From NCBI GenBank assembly GCA_016717855.1, contig JADKEV010000015.1, positions 62,001-126,000 on the forward strand: a stretch of 64,000 nucleotides of DNA, given 5' to 3'. Both the position numbers and the translations under genes were made by a program. The notes beneath the pieces are model-generated. The model was not told the DNA's origin. It saw only the letters and a list, made by a program, of their open reading frames with translations, and did not search any database. Below are positions 9,036 through 17,311 of the stretch, piece by piece (position 1 is the first letter of the stretch; each line of letters begins with the position of its first letter). The DNA comes from Betaproteobacteria bacterium. GTDB lineage: Bacteria; Pseudomonadota; Gammaproteobacteria; Burkholderiales; Casimicrobiaceae.

Positions 9036-10052
9036 TCAGGGCGCGGCCCGGAGCTTCTGCATCTCGGTGTAGGCCTGCCGCGCGTAGCCGAAGCCGCGGC
9101 CTTCCATCTTCTTGATCATCTTCTCGGGCGCATCCTTGTAGGCATCGCGCCAGGCCTGCTTGTCGGCTTCGCTCAGGACATTGACCGTGCCCCCGGCGGC
9201 CAGGAACACCTTCTTGCCTTCCTGGTCGCGGCGGTCGTATTCCTGCCCATCTCGATCGACATTTTCTCGCCGGCGCGCTTGATGATGGCCTGGATATCCG
9301 GCGGCCACGCATCCCATTTCCTCTGGCTCACGAAGTAGAGCGCCAGCAGGCTCATCAGCGGCGCGCCTTTCGGTCGCCTGCTTCGTGACTTCCTGCAGGT
9401 GATTCGCGGGCGCCGTCGCCTGGAGGTAGGCCACGCCGTCTAGTACGCCCTTCTGCACGGCTTCGTACATCTGCGAAGCCGGCATGTTGATCACGTTGAT
9501 GCCGGCGTCGCGCATGAAGTCGTCGGCGTCGCCGCCGCCGCCGCGCAGCTTGAGGCCCTTGGCGTCGGCCGGCACCTTGACGACCTTGGTCCGCGTGAAC
9601 ACCTGGTAGGGCGGCGTGCCGGACGCGGTGATGATCTTGATCCCGAGCTTGTCGTATTCCACCTTCAACGGGCCGTCCGCCATCTTCATGAAGACGCGGG
9701 CGAGGTGCTCGCCCGAGGTGAACTGCCCGGGCAGGGACATCAGGTTAGTCACCGGCATGCGCCCGGCGACGATGCCCGGGGCCACATAGGCGATGTCCGC
9801 GACGCCGCCGTGTATCGACTCGATGACGTCGGCCATCTGCCCGAGCTGGTTGGCCGGGAAGTACTTGACCTTGATCTTGCCGCCCTCTTCCAGCGCCGGA
9901 ATCAGCGTGCTGACGACGGTGTCGTAGATGACGTGACCCTTGGGAAACGAATCGGCGATCTTGATCTCGATCGGCGCCTGCGCGGCGACTTCGGTGGCAA
10001 AGGCGAATGCGGCGATCGCTGCCGCCAGCGCGCCGCAAATGTGCTTCTTCAT
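9036..10052 (-). CDS. TRAP transporter solute-binding protein (DctP family, two compensating frameshifts)
   Basis: Periplasmic binding protein of the first TRAP system. A signal peptide (MKKHICGALAAAIAAFAFA..., cleavage after AAQA) is followed by IEIKIADSFPKGHVIY, GGVADIAYVAPGIVAGR, and KVPADAKGLKLRGGGG, the conserved arginine region of DctP proteins. Between about 9247 and 9370 the frame changes and then returns. The intervening frame reads MSLLALYFVSQRKWDAWPPD and IIKRAGEKMS, good DctP sequence. Shortening the A run (TTT at 9368-9370) by one and lengthening the G run (CCC at 9245-9247) by one restores a continuous 338-residue protein. It is probably intact in the organism. It lies 32 nt after the cupin gene and 67 nt before dctQ. 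Confidence 0.87.
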   Translation of the reverse strand: MKKHICGALAAAIAAFAFATEVAAQAPIEIKIADSFPKGHVIYDTVVSTLIPALEEGGKIKVKYFPANQLGQMADVIESIHGGVADIAYVAPGIVAGRMPVTNLMSLPGQFTSGEHLARVFMKMADGPLKVEYDKLGIKIITASGTPPYQVFTRTKVVKVPADAKGLKLRGGGGDADDFMRDAGINVINMPASQMYEAVQKGVLDGVAYLQATAPANHLQEVTKQATERRAADEPAGALLREPEEMGCVAAGYPGHHQARRRENVDRDGQEYDRRDQEGKKVFLAAGGTVNVLSEADKQAWRDAYKDAPEKMIKKMEGRGFGYARQAYTEMQKLRAAP

Positions 10053-10084
10053 CGGGGAATTCCTCCTGGGACCGTGCGCTGCCA

Positions 10085-10507
10085 TCACGCTTTGTGGGTG
10101 AACTTCGGGGCCTTGCCGTATTCGAGGCCGGTGGGGTCGGTCGGCCCGACGCCCGTCGTGGCGCCCGGCAACTGGACAACGATCCAGATGCCGCCTTCGG
10201 GTGCCCACACTTCGTAGGGCACGTTCTCGGGGAAGTCGATCAACTCGCCGGGACCGTACTCATGGGTGTTGACGACGAACCGACCCTCGAGAATGTAGCG
10301 CAACTGGCGGAACAGGTGCTGATGGCGAAACGTGCCGGAATCGGGCGCGAACTTCTGCAGCTCGAACACCACGCCGTCCCGGAAGCTAAGCACCTTGATC
10401 CAGTTGTCGTCGAAGCGCGTCTCCCCCCATTCCATCTCGGCAATGTTGGCCGACTTCAATTTCGGCAGCACATCGGCCGCCTGCTCCTGCGTCTGTTGTG
10501 AACTCAT
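10085..10507 (-). CDS. Cupin-domain protein
   Basis: 140 residues with a single cupin barrel: the first motif region reads SGTFRHQHLFRQLRYILEGRFVVN and the second YGPGELIDFPENVPYEVWAPEGG. The HQH and glutamate positions could bind a metal. The start at 10507 gives MSSQQTQEQ; the upstream in-frame alternative only extends into the intergenic region. It is the first gene of the operon, facing the lysR gene across a 178-bp gap with a candidate operator. It may be an enzyme acting on the imported acid or an accessory sensing protein; sequence alone does not decide. Confidence 0.85.
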   Translation of the reverse strand: MSSQQTQEQAADVLPKLKSANIAEMEWGETRFDDNWIKVLSFRDGVVFELQKFAPDSGTFRHQHLFRQLRYILEGRFVVNTHEYGPGELIDFPENVPYEVWAPEGGIWIVVQLPGATTGVGPTDPTGLEYGKAPKFTHKA

Positions 10508-10586
10508 GGAAGATCCTCCGTTTTGCCGGCGGCCCGCTGCGGGCGCCTGCATCGAACTCTACGGCGCAGAGTCGGGGCGATCCCGT

Positions 10587-10607
10587 ACCATAAGCAAGTT
10601 TTATGGT
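10587..10607. promoter_or_regulatory. Candidate LysR operator
   Basis: Perfect inverted repeat ACCATAA-N7-TTATGGT (21 bp) in the divergent gap between the cupin-led operon and the lysR-type gene. It contains the T-N11-A pattern of LysR binding sites. A second weaker inverted repeat, ACTCT-N7-AGAGT, lies just to the left at 10556-10572 and could be the second half of a two-site operator. Confidence 0.6.
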
Positions 10608-10685
10608 TAGAATTGGGCGTCTTCCACTTACGCCCGCCCATGCCGCAATCGCCAGCCCAACCGCAGCAACCCGCCGAACCTCAAC

Positions 10686-11621
10686 GTGCGGGCGCTGGAG
10701 GTGTTTGTCGCCATCGTGGATTGCGGGAGCATCACGCGGGCGGCCAAGCGTTTGGGGCTCACGCAGCCGGCGGTTTCGATCGCCTTGCGCGAACTCGAGT
10801 CTTCGCTCGGCGTGCCGCTCATCGATCGCGATATCCGGCCGGTGCGCCCGACGCGGTCGGGCGTCATCCTGCACCGGCGGGCGACGCGCCTGCTCTCCGA
10901 TGTCGAGGGTCTGCGCGCCGCCGTGCGGGAGGCGGGCGCCGACAACCTTCCCAGCATACGCGTGGGTCTCGTCGCTTCGATGACTGCGACCGGGGCGCCG
11001 CTGATCCGGGCGCTGCAGGCGATGGCGGACGAGCTGCAGGTCCTCTCCGGATTGACGCCCGAACTCGCACAGGCGCTCCTCGACCGCGAGATCGACCTGC
11101 TTATCACCAGCGACGGCATGGAGGACACGGAAGGCATCGAGCGCAGGGTCGTTCTGCAGGAACCGTTCGTCGTCGCCTGGCCGCTGGACGCGGAGCTGCG
11201 CCTGAAGAACCTCAGCCTGGCCGGACTTGCCGATGCGATGCCGCTCATCCGTTACACGACGCGCTCCAACATCGGCTTGCAGATCGAGCGCCATCTGCGC
11301 CGCTCGGGCCTCGACGTACCGAAGCGGCTGGAACTCGATTCGTCGAATTCCGTGCTCACGATGGTCAGCGCCGGCCTTGGCTGGGCGATCACGACGCCGT
11401 TGTGCATGGTCCAGAGCGCCATCGACCACACGCGAATCGCCGTGCACCCGGTGCCGGGCGCCGCACTCTCGCGCACGCTGTTCCTGCTCCATCGCCGCGG
11501 CGAGATGAACGCGGCCGCGGAACGTGTGCACGAACTTGCCACGCGCCAGCTGCGCGCGTTGCTCACTTCCGCGTACCAGCGCTCGATGCCCTGGATGCTG
11601 AGCCAGATCACGTTTGGTTGA
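10686..11621 (+). CDS. LysR-type transcriptional regulator
   Basis: 311 residues from a GTG start. The N-terminal winged helix-turn-helix reads RALEVFVAIVDCGSITRAAKRLGLTQPAVSIALRELE (given here only to mark residues 2-39), followed by a periplasmic-binding-protein-like effector domain from about residue 90. Transcribed away from the CoA-transferase/TRAP operon, it is the obvious local regulator, probably responding to a carboxylate or its CoA ester. Start choice is uncertain: an ATG at 10640 would give a 15-residue-longer N-terminus if one C in the CCC just before the coding region is an extra base, the same kind of error suspected elsewhere in this window. The family call does not depend on this. 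Confidence 0.92.
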   Translation: MRALEVFVAIVDCGSITRAAKRLGLTQPAVSIALRELESSLGVPLIDRDIRPVRPTRSGVILHRRATRLLSDVEGLRAAVREAGADNLPSIRVGLVASMTATGAPLIRALQAMADELQVLSGLTPELAQALLDREIDLLITSDGMEDTEGIERRVVLQEPFVVAWPLDAELRLKNLSLAGLADAMPLIRYTTRSNIGLQIERHLRRSGLDVPKRLELDSSNSVLTMVSAGLGWAITTPLCMVQSAIDHTRIAVHPVPGAALSRTLFLLHRRGEMNAAAERVHELATRQLRALLTSAYQRSMPWMLSQITFG

Positions 11622-11811
11622 GCGTTTCGTTGCCGGCGCTGGCACGGATTCGAATATGACCGTGCACTGTTGACTGGAGCGCCGCACACGAGGAGACTCG
11701 GATCATGTGCTTGAATCTCCAATGCCCAACATCCGTGCGATCGGGGTCGTCTCGTCATGCACCCGCGGCTGAGTGTCGGCAGGCATCTCCGGCCGGCGAC
11801 GAGTTGATCGG

Positions 11812-12792
11812 ATGAAACGCCGGCAGTTCATCCAGTTGGCCGGCGGTACGGCGCTTGTTTGGCCAACCGCTGCCCGCACGCAGCAGCCCGGCAAGGTGCA
11901 CCGCATCGGCTTTCTGTGGGAAAGCGCAGCCACCTTCCCGGAGGCCCTCGCGGCATTCCGGCAGGAGCTGCGGCGGCTGGGCTACATCGAGGGGCGCAAC
12001 CTCTTCATCGAGTTCAGGTGGGCCGAGGGAAAGCCGGACCGGATGCGCGAGTACGCGGAAGAGCTCGTGCGGCTCCGGGTCGATCTCATCGTGGCGCCGA
12101 GTTCAATCTACACGGCAGCGGCCAGGCAGGCGACCGCGACAATTCCCATCGTTTTCATGAGCCACGCGGATCCGCTCCGCACCGGCCACGTGGAGACCCT
12201 CGCGCGCCCGGGCGGCAATGTCACCGGGTTCTCGCTGATGATGACCGAGACCAACATCAAGAGCCTGGAGCTGCTCAAAGAGGTTCTTCACGACCTCTCG
12301 CGCATCGCCGTCTTGTACGAACCTGCCACACCATCGCATTTGCCTGGCTTGAAGGCCATCGAGATCGCTGGCCCCAGTCTGGGCATGCACGTTCAGCCGG
12401 TGGCCGCGACATCCGCGGCAGACTACGAGGGTGCGTTCGCGGCGATGAGCAGGGAACGCGCACAAGCGGTCCTGGTGCTCTCGACCCCGCTCTTCATCGC
12501 CGGCGCAAAGCCGCTGGCGGAACTCGGGCTGAGGCATAAGCTCCCGTCGCTCTATGGGCCGAAACAGCATGTCGAGGCCGGCGGCCTGATGAGCTACTCG
12601 CCCGACCGCGCCGATCTGTGGCGGCGCGGGGCCAACTACGTGGACAAGGTCTTGAGTGGCGCCAGGCCGGCCACCCTGCCCGTGCAACAGCCTACAAAGT
12701 TCGAGCTGGTCATCAATCTCAGGACGGCGAGAGCGATCGGAATTGCCATCCCGCAATCGTTTCTTGCGCGTGCTGACGCGGTGATCGAGTGA
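11812..12792 (+). CDS. ABC transporter substrate-binding protein (TrpX/PF04392-like), orphan
   Basis: 326 residues. The start MKRRQFIQLAGGTALVWP has a twin-arginine-like RRxF signal with alanine-rich cleavage region (AARTQQ). The mature part carries KVHRIGFLWES, LRRLGYIEGRNLFIEFRWAEG, VDLIVAPSSIYTAAARQAT and RPGGNVTGFS, the signature of the ABC substrate-binding family found in many soil proteobacteria. Proteins of this family often stand alone without permease or ATPase genes, as here. The ligand is unknown. It is convergent with pxpA, with 49 bp between the stops, and separated from lysR by 190 bp in which I see no other gene. Confidence 0.88.
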   Translation: MKRRQFIQLAGGTALVWPTAARTQQPGKVHRIGFLWESAATFPEALAAFRQELRRLGYIEGRNLFIEFRWAEGKPDRMREYAEELVRLRVDLIVAPSSIYTAAARQATATIPIVFMSHADPLRTGHVETLARPGGNVTGFSLMMTETNIKSLELLKEVLHDLSRIAVLYEPATPSHLPGLKAIEIAGPSLGMHVQPVAATSAADYEGAFAAMSRERAQAVLVLSTPLFIAGAKPLAELGLRHKLPSLYGPKQHVEAGGLMSYSPDRADLWRRGANYVDKVLSGARPATLPVQQPTKFELVINLRTARAIGIAIPQSFLARADAVIE

Positions 12793-12825
12793 ACGCGGCG
12801 CCGAAGGCCGTTGAATCAGAAAATA

Positions 12826-12837
12826 GGGTCAGGCTCG
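12826..12837 (+). repeat. Short interspersed motif, left copy
   Basis: GGGTCAGGCTCG between two convergent genes. The same 12-mer occurs inverted at 25034-25045, so the two copies face each other across the pxp-TRAP-hyu-vapBC block. With one mismatch the match extends to about 15 nt. A shared 12-mer is not rare by chance in 64 kb of GC-rich DNA, so this is weak evidence. Confidence 0.3.
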
Positions 12838-12841
12838 GCGA

Positions 12842-13603
12842 TCAAGGCGCCGCAACCGAAATCTCCCGCGCCGAAAACGCCTCCCGCAACGCCCGGGCAA
12901 ACGCGACAGCCCCGGGCTGATCCCCATGCAGGCACAGCGTGCCCGGCGACACCGGAACGCGCTTGCCCGACAGGCTGACCACCACGCCGTCGTCGATCAT
13001 CGACATCACCTGCGCGACGGATTGCGCGGCGTCCTCGATCATGCCGCCCGGCTGTCCGCGCGGGGCGAGCGTGCCGTCGTCCATGTAGCCGCGGTCGGCG
13101 AACACCTCGCCCACCGTCGTGAGCCCATGCCGTTTCCCGGCGTCAACCATCCGGCTGTTCGACAGCGCGTAGAGTTGCACGCCGCCGCCGATGTCCTTGA
13201 CCGCGCGCGCGATCGCGTCCGACAGCTCGTCGTTCATCGCCGACATGTTGTACAGCGCGCCGTGGCACTTGATGTGATGCAGCCGTCCGCCGGCGGCGCG
13301 CGCGAAGGCCTCGACGGCGCCCGCCTGATAGAGCACGAGGTCGTACACCTCCTGCGGTGACACCTGCATGACGCGGCGGCCGAAGCCGGCCAGGTCCGGC
13401 AGGCTGGGGTGGGCGCCGATCGCCACGCCATGCTCCACCGCGCCGCGCACCGTCCGGCGGATTGTGGCCGGGTCGCCGGCGTGGAACCCGGCCGCGATGT
13501 TCGCCGAGGTGATCAGCGGCATGATCTCTTCGTCCGCCCCCATCTTCCACGCGCCGTAGCTTTCGCCCATGTCGCAATTCAGGTCTATGCGTTTCACGTC
13601 CAC
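12842..13603 (-). CDS. pxpA: 5-oxoprolinase subunit PxpA (LamB/YcsF family)
   Basis: 253 residues, full length. PxpA, PxpB and PxpC together hydrolyse 5-oxoproline (pyroglutamate) to glutamate with ATP. The family start IDLNCDMGESYGAWKMG is present. Further motifs are SANIAAGFHAGDP near residue 35, GAHPSLPDLAGFGRR near 63, and LHGDQPGAVAFA near the C-terminus, where metal- and substrate-binding residues lie in this fold. It starts 1 nt after the pxpC stop and ends the gene run transcribed from 24179. The family also contains subunits of related lactam or allophanate-like enzymes, so the exact substrate is inferred from family. Confidence 0.93.
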   Translation of the reverse strand: MDVKRIDLNCDMGESYGAWKMGADEEIMPLITSANIAAGFHAGDPATIRRTVRGAVEHGVAIGAHPSLPDLAGFGRRVMQVSPQEVYDLVLYQAGAVEAFARAAGGRLHHIKCHGALYNMSAMNDELSDAIARAVKDIGGGVQLYALSNSRMVDAGKRHGLTTVGEVFADRGYMDDGTLAPRGQPGGMIEDAAQSVAQVMSMIDDGVVVSLSGKRVPVSPGTLCLHGDQPGAVAFARALREAFSAREISVAAP

Positions 13604-13604
13604 C

Positions 13605-14621
13605 TCACTTCGTGGTGTTCCATTCGATCGCCTGCAGCAGTTCGCGCAGCCGCTCTTCGGCCGCCGCCCGCGCCGCTTCCGCGTCTTCCACCGTGCACCG
13701 CGCGAAGCGCACGCTGCCGCCGGGCGCCAGTTGCGCCAGCCCCGGGATGTCGGCGCCGGCGATCTCGGCGATCTTGGGATAGCCGCCGGTCGTCTGGTGA
13801 TCGGCCATCAGGGCAATCGGCGCGCCGTCGTTCGGCACCTGGACCGTGCCCAGGCAGGTCGGCTCCGACAGTATATCGACCGCCCTGGTCCGTGTCAGAC
13901 GCGGCCCCTCGAGCCGGTATCCCATCCGGTTCGAGTCGGGCGAGATTCTCCAGGCGTGGCCGAAGAAGGCCTCCAGCGAGGCGCTGTCGAACTGCGCATG
14001 GTGGCGGCCCTCCATCGCGCGGACCGTCATGCCGTTGCCCGAGGGCACCGTCAATTCGGGGGCGAACCAGCGGACGCTGCGCGCGGCGACACCGCCGACT
14101 TCGTCCCGGCGGCGCGCGAGCCGTTCGAAGCGTGCCGCCGAAATCCGCGCCAGGTCGGCGACAACCGGCAACTGGTCGCCTGCCTTCACCGCGCGGCCCG
14201 AAAGTCCGCCAAACCCCGCGGGAAGATAGGTGCTGCGGCTGCCGAGGACCTCCGGCACCTGGAACCCGCCGGCGATGGCGAGATAGGCGCGCGCCCCATG
14301 GCTTGCGGCGCCGGTCGACAGCGTCGTGCCCGCCTTGATCAGCACCGGCCGGTTGCGCGGCAGCGGCAAGCCTCCCGCTTTCGCGTCGAAGGCGGCGCCG
14401 TACAACGCCACCAGCGCATCGTCCTCGACGAGGAGCGTTGGCCCGAGCAACGTGCATTCGAGGGTGGCGGCTTCCGCCGGATTGCCGACCAGGGCGTTGG
14501 CGATGCCGTGCGCGACCGCATCCATCGCGCCGCCCGGCACGATGCCCAGATGCTGCAGTCCGAAACGCCCGGGATCCTGCAGCGACGTCAGCAGCCCGGC
14601 GCGCACCACGCGAATGCTCAT
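13605..14621 (-). CDS. pxpC: 5-oxoprolinase subunit PxpC (biotin-dependent carboxyltransferase / KipA family)
   Basis: 338 residues with the family start MSIRVVRAGLLTSLQDPGR, then FGLQHLGIVPGGAMD, AYLAIAGGFQVPEVLGSRSTY and a late ADHQTTGGYPKIAEI motif. The length and motif order match PxpC/KipA (also called YbgK) proteins. These form a complex with PxpB and resemble the carboxyltransferase domain of urea carboxylase. Its ATG overlaps the pxpB stop by 4 nt, giving strong translational coupling, and pxpA follows after 1 nt. Confidence 0.93.
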   Translation of the reverse strand: MSIRVVRAGLLTSLQDPGRFGLQHLGIVPGGAMDAVAHGIANALVGNPAEAATLECTLLGPTLLVEDDALVALYGAAFDAKAGGLPLPRNRPVLIKAGTTLSTGAASHGARAYLAIAGGFQVPEVLGSRSTYLPAGFGGLSGRAVKAGDQLPVVADLARISAARFERLARRRDEVGGVAARSVRWFAPELTVPSGNGMTVRAMEGRHHAQFDSASLEAFFGHAWRISPDSNRMGYRLEGPRLTRTRAVDILSEPTCLGTVQVPNDGAPIALMADHQTTGGYPKIAEIAGADIPGLAQLAPGGSVRFARCTVEDAEAARAAAEERLRELLQAIEWNTTK

Positions 14622-15343
14622 GGCACGCGCCCGCCGCCGGCCGCGCGCGCGAACTCTTCGTATTGCGCCAGGCTGATCGCGACGAACGCCACGCGGTCGC
14701 CGGGGCCAAGCAAGGCCGGCGGCTCGCGGGCCGGATCGAACACGCGCAGGGGCGTGCGCCCGATGATGTTCCAGCCGCCGGGAATCGCGAACGGATACAC
14801 GACGGTCTGCGCGTTGGCGATCGCGATCGACCCCGCCATGACCTGCGGGCGCGGCGTGGTCCGGCGCGGCACCGCGAGCGCGGGGTCCAGGCCGCCGATG
14901 TAGGGATGCCCCGGCACGAAGCCGACCATCAGCACGCGGTGCGGCGATGCGGTGTGCCGGGCGATGACCTCCTCGGGGGAGAGCCTGCAGCGCGCGGCCA
15001 CTTCGGCCAGGTCCGGCGCAAGTTCCGTGGCGTAGCAGACCGGCAGTTCGACGTGGCGTACGAGGTCGTCCGTGGCGGGCGGCAGCACGCGCAGGCAGTC
15101 CCTGATCAGGTCGGCCGCGGCGTCGCGCGGGGAGGTTCCCGGCACGAACCGTGCGGGATCGAAATGCAGCGCCAGCGTACTGAGCGCGGGAACCACGTCG
15201 CGAATCCAGGGCACCTGCCGGCGGCGGAGCGCCTGCGCGAGTTGCTGGATGCGCGCATTGACGGCGAGATCGAGGGTTTCCGAGAACTCGGCCAGCACGG
15301 CCGCGTCGCCGAGCGGGACGATGCGCGGGAGCGGTGTAGGCAT
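14618..15343 (-). CDS. pxpB: 5-oxoprolinase subunit PxpB (KipI family)
   Basis: 241 residues, normal for PxpB/KipI (YbgJ). It begins MPTPLPRIVPLGDAAVLAEF and contains YCATELAPDLAEVA, RLSPEEVIARHTASPHRVLMVGFVPGHPYIGGL (residues about 130-165), and the C-terminal AIPGGWNIIGRTPLRVFDP typical of the family. The chosen ATG at 15343 overlaps the stop of the methyltransferase gene by 1 nt (TGATG), so the two are translationally coupled. A longer open frame upstream only reads antisense of that gene. Confidence 0.92.
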   Translation of the reverse strand: MPTPLPRIVPLGDAAVLAEFSETLDLAVNARIQQLAQALRRRQVPWIRDVVPALSTLALHFDPARFVPGTSPRDAAADLIRDCLRVLPPATDDLVRHVELPVCYATELAPDLAEVAARCRLSPEEVIARHTASPHRVLMVGFVPGHPYIGGLDPALAVPRRTTPRPQVMAGSIAIANAQTVVYPFAIPGGWNIIGRTPLRVFDPAREPPALLGPGDRVAFVAISLAQYEEFARAAGGGRVP

Positions 15344-16152
15344 CAGCTTACGGCCGGCCGCTCGATCTTCCTGGCGATCACTTCCATGCATGCCCTGTAG
15401 CGCAAGCTGACGCCGTAGTGCACGGGCCGGAAGCCGCATTCTTCGAGCAGCGCACACAGCCGTGCGCGGCCGAAATTGTGATAGTGCTCGATCTCGCCCC
15501 AGTACGGGTTCTCGCCGTCGCGCGTGAGTTTCTGCCACAGGAACGAGTCGGCGTTGGGCATCGACAGGAACAAGTGCCCATCGGTGTGCAGCACATTCCA
15601 GGCCTGGCGCAGCGCGCGCTTGGGAAACGGCATGTGCTCGAGCACGTCGGCCATGGAAATGACATCGAACCCCCGTTCCGGACGGAACGCTTCGAGCTCG
15701 ACCGCGTGCGCCTCGAAGCCAAGCTCGCGCATCAGGCGCACGTTGTCACGGCGCAGATCGAGGCCGACGACTTCGTAGCCGAACTCCGCCGCGGTGCTCA
15801 ACAGCGACCCGCTGCCGAAGCCGACATCGAGCCAGCGCCCGCCCATCTCGGAACGCTGCGCACCGACGGTTTCGAGTACGCGCGCCCAGACGTAACGCTG
15901 ATTTTCGATATCGTGCCCGGGGGTCTGCTCTTCCAGCGTGCCGGAGAACAGGACCGCCAGTTCATCCGGAGCGAAATAGCCGTCGACGAACACATGGTCG
16001 CATGACTTGCACTGGATCCAGCGCAGGGTCGGTGGCAGCTGCGGCTTGTACATCGGGTGTCCCGAGCAGTCAGCGACCAGGACTTCGACGGCCGCAGTGG
16101 CCTCGCACAGGGGGCACGACTGGTACGGAATGCGCGCGGCCGGCGATGCCAT
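15343..16152 (-). CDS. SAM-dependent methyltransferase with N-terminal zinc-ribbon-like motif
   Basis: 269 residues. Two CxxC pairs near residues 13-16 and 48-51 (CPLC and CKSC) suggest a small zinc ribbon. A class I methyltransferase fold follows, with motif I LDVGFGSGSLL near 110, an acidic residue in VVGLDLRRDNV, and DVISMADVLEHMPFP as motif IV/post-I. This layout resembles C-methyltransferases of sugar or natural-product pathways, but the acceptor is unknown. The gene lies 57 nt after the Bug-family gene and overlaps pxpB by 1 nt, so it is co-transcribed with the oxoprolinase genes. A methyltransferase is not part of known pyroglutamate catabolism, so its role here is open. Confidence 0.85.
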   Translation of the reverse strand: MASPAARIPYQSCPLCEATAAVEVLVADCSGHPMYKPQLPPTLRWIQCKSCDHVFVDGYFAPDELAVLFSGTLEEQTPGHDIENQRYVWARVLETVGAQRSEMGGRWLDVGFGSGSLLSTAAEFGYEVVGLDLRRDNVRLMRELGFEAHAVELEAFRPERGFDVISMADVLEHMPFPKRALRQAWNVLHTDGHLFLSMPNADSFLWQKLTRDGENPYWGEIEHYHNFGRARLCALLEECGFRPVHYGVSLRYRACMEVIARKIERPAVS

Positions 16153-16209
16153 GGGTATTGCCTCTTGCGGAAGAACCGGGAGGACGGGTTGCAGTCGCTT
16201 GCCGCGGAA

Positions 16210-17211
16210 CTACTTCGCGCGCTTCGACGCGACGACGGCATCGCCCCACTTCGCCGTTTCGCTGACCAGCCAGGCATGGGCCTCCGCCGGCGTGCTGCCG
16301 ATCACCGTGGTGTTGCCGGCGGTCAGGCGTTCCTTCACGTCCGGCTCGTTCAGCGCCGCCTTGACCGCGCGGTTGAGCTTGTCGACGACGTCCGCCGGCA
16401 ACCCCTTGGGACCGGCGAGCCCGTACCAGAGCGTCAACTGGAAACCCGGATAGCCGGATTCCGCCAGCGTGGGCACGTCGGGCGCCAGCGGCGAACGGGT
16501 CAGCGAGGTGATCGCCAGCGGGCGCAGCTTGCCGGCCTTGATGTAGCCGCCGGCCCCTTGCAGGCTGATGAACAGCGACTGCACCTGGCCGCCGATCACG
16601 TCGAGCAGCGCCGGATTGATGCCCTTGTACGGCACGTGGTTCAGCTTGATTCCGGACGCGGCGCTGAACATTTCCATGCCCAGGTGCACCGCGCTGCCTT
16701 CGCCCGACGATCCGAAGCTCACCGCGCCCGGCTTCGCCTTGGCCATCGCGACGAACTCGGAAACGGTGCGGGCGGGCACGTCGTTGCCGACAAACAGCAA
16801 CACCGGCTGGGTGCCCATGAAGATGATCTGCGTGAAGTCCTTGATCGGGTCATAGGTCGGCTTGGCGTTCGCCGCCGGATCGCTCTCATGGGCCTTGGCG
16901 ACGTTGACGTTCCACACCAGCGCATCGCTGGTGGTGAGCAGCAGGTTATAGCCATCCGGCGCGGCGCGGCTGACGAACTCGCTGCCGATGCCGCCGGTGG
17001 CGCCAGGCTTGTTGTCGACGATGACGGGCTGCCCCAGGGACTTGCTCATCTTCTCGGCGATCAGGCGTCCGAGCACGTCGGTGAAGCCGCCCGCCGCCCA
17101 CGGCACGACGATGTGGATGGGCTGCGAGGGATAGTCGGCGGCGCCCGCGGTCGCGGCGATTGCCAGGGTGCAAGAGAGCAGGATCCGGAGCAGCTTGTGC
17201 AGCAAGGTCAT
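16210..17211 (-). CDS. Bug-family (TctC-like) tripartite tricarboxylate transporter substrate-binding protein
   Basis: 333 residues. The start is set at the ATG giving MTLLHKLLRILLS because a GGAGAAAG ribosome-binding site lies 4-5 nt before it; an in-frame ATG 12 nt upstream has no such site. A signal peptide ends near AGAADYPSQP. The mature protein shows IHIVVPWAAGGFTDVLGRL, PGATGGIGSEFVSRAAPDGY, GEGSAVHLGMEMF, and LNHVPYKGINPALLDVIGG, the classic Bug fold motifs. There are no TctA/TctB membrane genes beside it, as is common for Bug proteins. It lies 100 nt after the second TRAP large permease, so it may bind the same or a related acid. Confidence 0.92.
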   Translation of the reverse strand: MTLLHKLLRILLSCTLAIAATAGAADYPSQPIHIVVPWAAGGFTDVLGRLIAEKMSKSLGQPVIVDNKPGATGGIGSEFVSRAAPDGYNLLLTTSDALVWNVNVAKAHESDPAANAKPTYDPIKDFTQIIFMGTQPVLLFVGNDVPARTVSEFVAMAKAKPGAVSFGSSGEGSAVHLGMEMFSAASGIKLNHVPYKGINPALLDVIGGQVQSLFISLQGAGGYIKAGKLRPLAITSLTRSPLAPDVPTLAESGYPGFQLTLWYGLAGPKGLPADVVDKLNRAVKAALNEPDVKERLTAGNTTVIGSTPAEAHAWLVSETAKWGDAVVASKRAK

Positions 17212-17311
17212 TTCTTTCTCCATGTCGGTATGTTCGTTGCGCGAGGCGGCACCGGCCGCATGCAACCATCAGGCTCGCGCGCCGGCGCAAGCGGCGGGGG
17301 CGAACGTGTCG

